From Allohahella sp002354735 (GTDB taxonomy: Bacteria > Pseudomonadota > Gammaproteobacteria > Pseudomonadales > Oleiphilaceae): a stretch of 64,000 bases of DNA. Positions 61,054 through 64,000 of this stretch are shown here, piece by piece; the stretch's first letter is position 1; each line of letters begins with the position of its first letter. The DNA is taken from NCBI RefSeq assembly GCF_047946665.1, contig NZ_CP172312.1:4464001-4528000 (forward strand). The letters run 5' to 3'. The translations under genes and the position numbers were made by a program. The notes below the pieces were generated by a model. The model was not told the origin of the DNA. It worked only from the letters and a program-made list of their open reading frames with translations, and did not search any database.

Positions 61054-63765
61054 ATGCCAAACGAGGTCCGTACAACATGCGCCTACTGCGGCGTCGGCTG
61101 CGGAATCCGCGCCCGCGTCACCGATGTCGACCAACGTCAGGTCCAGATCGAAGGCGACAAGCTCCATCCGGCGAATTTAGGACGTCTCTGCTCGAAAGGC
61201 AGTGCGCTTGGGGAGACGCTTCACCTCGAGGGCCGATGTCTGCACCCTCGAATACAGGGCAAGCGCGCGAGCTGGAAGGAGGCCACCCGCTTTATTGCCG
61301 ATCGCTTCAATGCACTGATTGCCGACGGCGGTCCCGAGCAAATCGGCATGTATCTGTCGGGACAATTGCTGACTGAAGACTATTACGTAGCCAACAAGTT
61401 GATGAAGGGTTTCATCGGATCGGCCAACGTCGATACCAACTCCCGCCTTTGCATGTCATCAGCTGTGGCCGGTCACAAGCGCACGTTTGGTGAAGATCTT
61501 GTGCCGGCCTGTTACGAAGATCTCGAAATCGCAGACCTGCTGATACTGGCAGGCGCAAATCTGGCCTGGTGTCATCCTGTACTGCATCAGCGCGTGCTGG
61601 CTGCGCGTGCAGCCAATCCCGATAAACGCCTGGTCGTTATCGATCCTCGACGAACAGCAAGTTGTGATGGCGCGGATCTACATCTGCAAATCCGCCCCGG
61701 GACGGACGCTTTGCTCTTTTCCGGCGTGTTGTTGATCATGCAGGCCCGACGGCGCATTGATAACGCGTTCGTGGCGTCGTGCACGTTTGGCCTGGAGGAC
61801 ATACTTGCGGAGACCTGCCGGGCATTCACGGCGCTTTACCTGGAACTCACAGGGGCCCAGCCAGGTGATGAACTTTCCGAAGATCAGGTACTGCAGGTGC
61901 TTGAATCCCACTGTGACCTGCCACTTGACGAGTTGAACACGTTCCTGACGCTGGTAGAGCAGCAGCCGAGGATGACTACCGTATTCTCGATGGGAATCAA
62001 TCAGGCGTCCAATGGCACGGACAAGGTCAATAGCATTACCAATCTGCATCTGGCGCTGGGCCGCATAGGCAAGCCGGGAGCGGCACCGTTCTCGATGACT
62101 GGACAGCCAAATGCCATGGGCGGGCGCGAAGTCGGCGGCCTGTCAAATCAGCTGGCAGCACACCTGCCGTTCAACGAGGCGGGGATGGCGGCCTTGGGTG
62201 AGTTCTGGCAGGCGCCGAACATGGTCAAGGGTCCAGGACTGCCTGCCGTCGACCTCTTTGACGCCGTGTATGACGGGCGGATCAAGGCCATCTGGATCAT
62301 GGGCACAAATCCCGTCGTTAGTCTTCCCAATGCCGACAGGATCAAGGCCGCACTGCAACGCTGCCCGCTCGTCATCGTTTCAGAGTGTATTCAGGACTCC
62401 GCAACGGCCGCTTATGCGGATGTGCTGCTGCCGGCGACTGGCTGGGGTGAGAAAGACGGAACCGTGACCAATTCCGAGCGACGAATCTCCAGACAACGCG
62501 CATTCCTGCCCGCTGCGGGCGAAGCCCGGCCCGACTGGTGGGCGCTGGCCAGCGTAGCGCGTGATATGGGCCATGAGGACGCTTTCGACTATGACAGTTC
62601 ACACGAAATCTTCAGTGAGCATGCGCGCCTGAGCGGGCACGCTCAAGGCGAAGATGGGCTCGGACGAGTGTTCGACATCAGTCAACTGGGTGAGCTCTCA
62701 GCTGAGGTCTATGATGCGCTGGAGCCTAAGCAATGGCCTTTGCCGGCAAGGTCTGAAAGTGCGACGCCAGATGATGTCAGTCGCCTGTGCAGCAGCCAGT
62801 GGCTGCTGAGCCATCGAGCGGAGATCGTCTCGCTCGGTTCCCTGATCGCCCCTGCTGAAGTGACGTCCCCATCACGCTTGCGTCTGAATACCGGGCGAAT
62901 ACGCGACCAATGGCATACGATGACGAGAACGGGGCTGGCGCCGCGCCTCAACAGACACATCGATGAGCCCTTCGTGGCAATACACATCAGTGATGCCGCC
63001 AGCAGAGATATACAGAGTGGTGATTGCGTTCGTCTCTCCAATAACTGGGGTGACGCGGTAGTGAAGGCACAGATCAGCGCAGATGGCAGGCCAGGGGAGC
63101 TTTTCATGCCTATGCACTGGTCCGAACAGTTCGCAAGGCGCAGTGGCTGTAACGCACTTGTCGCACCCTTGGTGGATCCGGTATCGGCGCAGCCGGACAA
63201 CAAGGGCAGTTCGGTTGATGTCACGCGTATTCCCAGGGCTGAAGTGTCCTGGCGAGGCTTCGTTGTCAGCAAAGTGAAGTTACCCTTGCCCGAGATGCCG
63301 TACGCCGCCCGCATCCGATGTGAAGGCGGCTACCGTCTTGAGCTTGCCGGTACTGAAGCACAATGGTTGGACCTCGAAAGGAATCTCAATGCCACCGATC
63401 CAGCTACGATCGAAAGCAACGACAGCTTCCGTGGCGATGTGCGCCGAATTTGCCTGCAAGATGGTCAGTTGATCTACGCCAGTTTTCGATGTCTGATGAA
63501 AGATGCCGGACCAAACCGTCTCTTCCTTGAGTCAGCCCTCCTGCGAACTCACGAAACACAGGACGAAGTGCTCACGCTGTTGGCGGGCCGAGCCAGTGAC
63601 GGCATCGATTGCGGCGCCATTGTCTGCGCCTGTCTCAGTGTTGGCGAGCGTACCCTCGAAGCTGCTGTGCTCGATGGCGCCCAAACGGTCAATGCACTGA
63701 GCTTGGCTACGCGCGCTGGGACAAACTGTGGCTCATGTCTGCCGGAGTTGAAGCGCTTTCTCTGA
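61054..63765 (+). CDS. nasA: Assimilatory nitrate reductase, molybdopterin catalytic subunit
   Basis: NasA reduces nitrate to nitrite in the cytoplasm. From ATG 61054 (8 bases after the preceding stop) it has 903 residues. The N-terminal [4Fe-4S] ligands are Cys9, Cys12, Cys16 and Cys46. The bis-MGD domains include 'NSRLCMSSAVAGHKRTFGED', with the conserved Cys after NSRL as candidate molybdenum ligand, 'GQPNAMGGREVGGL' and 'GWGEKDGTVTNSERRISRQR' landmarks. The last ~45 residues form a BFD-like [2Fe-2S] module ('CACLSVGERTLE' and 'GTNCGSC'), typical of NADH-linked NasA. There is no signal peptide, which agrees with assimilation rather than respiration. Confidence 0.97.
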   Translation: MPNEVRTTCAYCGVGCGIRARVTDVDQRQVQIEGDKLHPANLGRLCSKGSALGETLHLEGRCLHPRIQGKRASWKEATRFIADRFNALIADGGPEQIGMYLSGQLLTEDYYVANKLMKGFIGSANVDTNSRLCMSSAVAGHKRTFGEDLVPACYEDLEIADLLILAGANLAWCHPVLHQRVLAARAANPDKRLVVIDPRRTASCDGADLHLQIRPGTDALLFSGVLLIMQARRRIDNAFVASCTFGLEDILAETCRAFTALYLELTGAQPGDELSEDQVLQVLESHCDLPLDELNTFLTLVEQQPRMTTVFSMGINQASNGTDKVNSITNLHLALGRIGKPGAAPFSMTGQPNAMGGREVGGLSNQLAAHLPFNEAGMAALGEFWQAPNMVKGPGLPAVDLFDAVYDGRIKAIWIMGTNPVVSLPNADRIKAALQRCPLVIVSECIQDSATAAYADVLLPATGWGEKDGTVTNSERRISRQRAFLPAAGEARPDWWALASVARDMGHEDAFDYDSSHEIFSEHARLSGHAQGEDGLGRVFDISQLGELSAEVYDALEPKQWPLPARSESATPDDVSRLCSSQWLLSHRAEIVSLGSLIAPAEVTSPSRLRLNTGRIRDQWHTMTRTGLAPRLNRHIDEPFVAIHISDAASRDIQSGDCVRLSNNWGDAVVKAQISADGRPGELFMPMHWSEQFARRSGCNALVAPLVDPVSAQPDNKGSSVDVTRIPRAEVSWRGFVVSKVKLPLPEMPYAARIRCEGGYRLELAGTEAQWLDLERNLNATDPATIESNDSFRGDVRRICLQDGQLIYASFRCLMKDAGPNRLFLESALLRTHETQDEVLTLLAGRASDGIDCGAIVCACLSVGERTLEAAVLDGAQTVNALSLATRAGTNCGSCLPELKRFL

Positions 63766-63813
63766 AGCTGCACACTTGGGCGCTGAATCAGCAGTGCGGA
63801 CGAGACGGTAAAC

Positions 63814-64000
63814 ATGAAGCACAAGCCTCCAATATCACCACAGCAGCTCGCTGAAGAGATCTTGTGGGCGGGCAGCAGCGCACACATGCTCATTCACCCC
63901 GATTACCAGCCGGTACACAGTCAGGCGCTTGAGGCAGCCTGCCGGAATGCTCTGGCCGACGACGCTCGTAATTTGCATCACGAGCTGGGCGCCTTGGCTG
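63814..64000 (+). CDS. Start of an unknown protein downstream of nasA (cut by window end)
   Basis: An open frame from ATG 63814 runs to the window end, giving 62 residues starting MKHKPPISPQQLAEEIL. It follows nasA by 48 bases on the same strand and so is probably in the operon. It is soluble and helix-rich in appearance. I do not recognise the family from this fragment; siroheme/uroporphyrinogen methyltransferase, a nas regulator or a nitrate transporter subunit would be common neighbours, but none can be supported. Confidence 0.5.
   Translation, partial: MKHKPPISPQQLAEEILWAGSSAHMLIHPDYQPVHSQALEAACRNALADDARNLHHELGALA

Noticed and set aside
1..64000. CRISPR arrays, insertion sequences, rRNA genes, prophage
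   Set aside because: I saw no regularly spaced repeats, transposase, integrase or phage structural genes, and no rRNA sequence.

Overview
The window looks like chromosomal core DNA of a gammaproteobacterium related to Pseudomonas, Halopseudomonas or Marinobacter. Two observations support this. The gene order smpB / ratA-rnfH / bamE / fur / recN / grpE-dnaK-dnaJ-dapB / carAB-greA / yhbY / ftsH-folP-glmM-tpiA-secG-tRNA-Leu / rimP-nusA-infB-rbfA-truB-rpsO-pnp is the Pseudomonas-type order. The tmRNA also encodes the tag ANDDNYALAA. GC content is moderate. Several proteins carry long acidic stretches (GrpE N-terminus, SecG tail, the NSS-like tail, IF2 and AceF linkers), which would fit a marine or mildly halophilic lifestyle, but that is inference. 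TTG and GTG starts are common.

Layout. 1-1731: end of a TadC/GspF-type pilus platform gene and a Cys-rich pilin-like protein. 1936-6420 (minus): tmRNA with its terminator, a hybrid histidine kinase, a YdcF-family envelope protein and smpB. 6562-8994: a divergent NSS-type membrane protein, ratA and rnfH. 9012-11803: bamE and recN on minus with fur on plus between them. 12022-25062: heat-shock operon (with sigma-32-like promoters), dapB, carAB, greA, yhbY, ftsH. 25124-38124: folP-glmM-tpiA-secG, tRNA-Leu(GAG), then the transcription/translation cluster rimP to pnp. 38277-43227 (minus): a complete branched-chain amino-acid ABC transporter. 43466-48451: a PilZ protein, then pyruvate dehydrogenase aceE-aceF. 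48547-56435: an envelope block (Sel1-repeat protein, LpqC-like esterase lipoprotein, unknown AT-richer lipoprotein, DUF748/OmpA-like protein, TraF-like outer-membrane protein). 56538-64000: nitrate/nitrite assimilation operon nirB-nirD-FAD reductase-nasA and the start of one more gene.

Regulation readable in the DNA: two overlapping LexA boxes on the recN promoter; sigma-32-like promoters before grpE and dnaK; an intrinsic terminator inside the rimP-nusA leader; a strong terminator between dapB and carA; a terminator between the liv binding-protein gene and the permease genes; and a sigma-54 -24/-12 element with an upstream NtrC-type palindrome before nirB.

I did not find a clearly new multi-gene system. 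The least explained parts are the pilin-like protein at 568, the NSS-like protein at 6562, the lipoprotein at 50355, and the 543-base gap before ftsH, where relatives carry rlmE.
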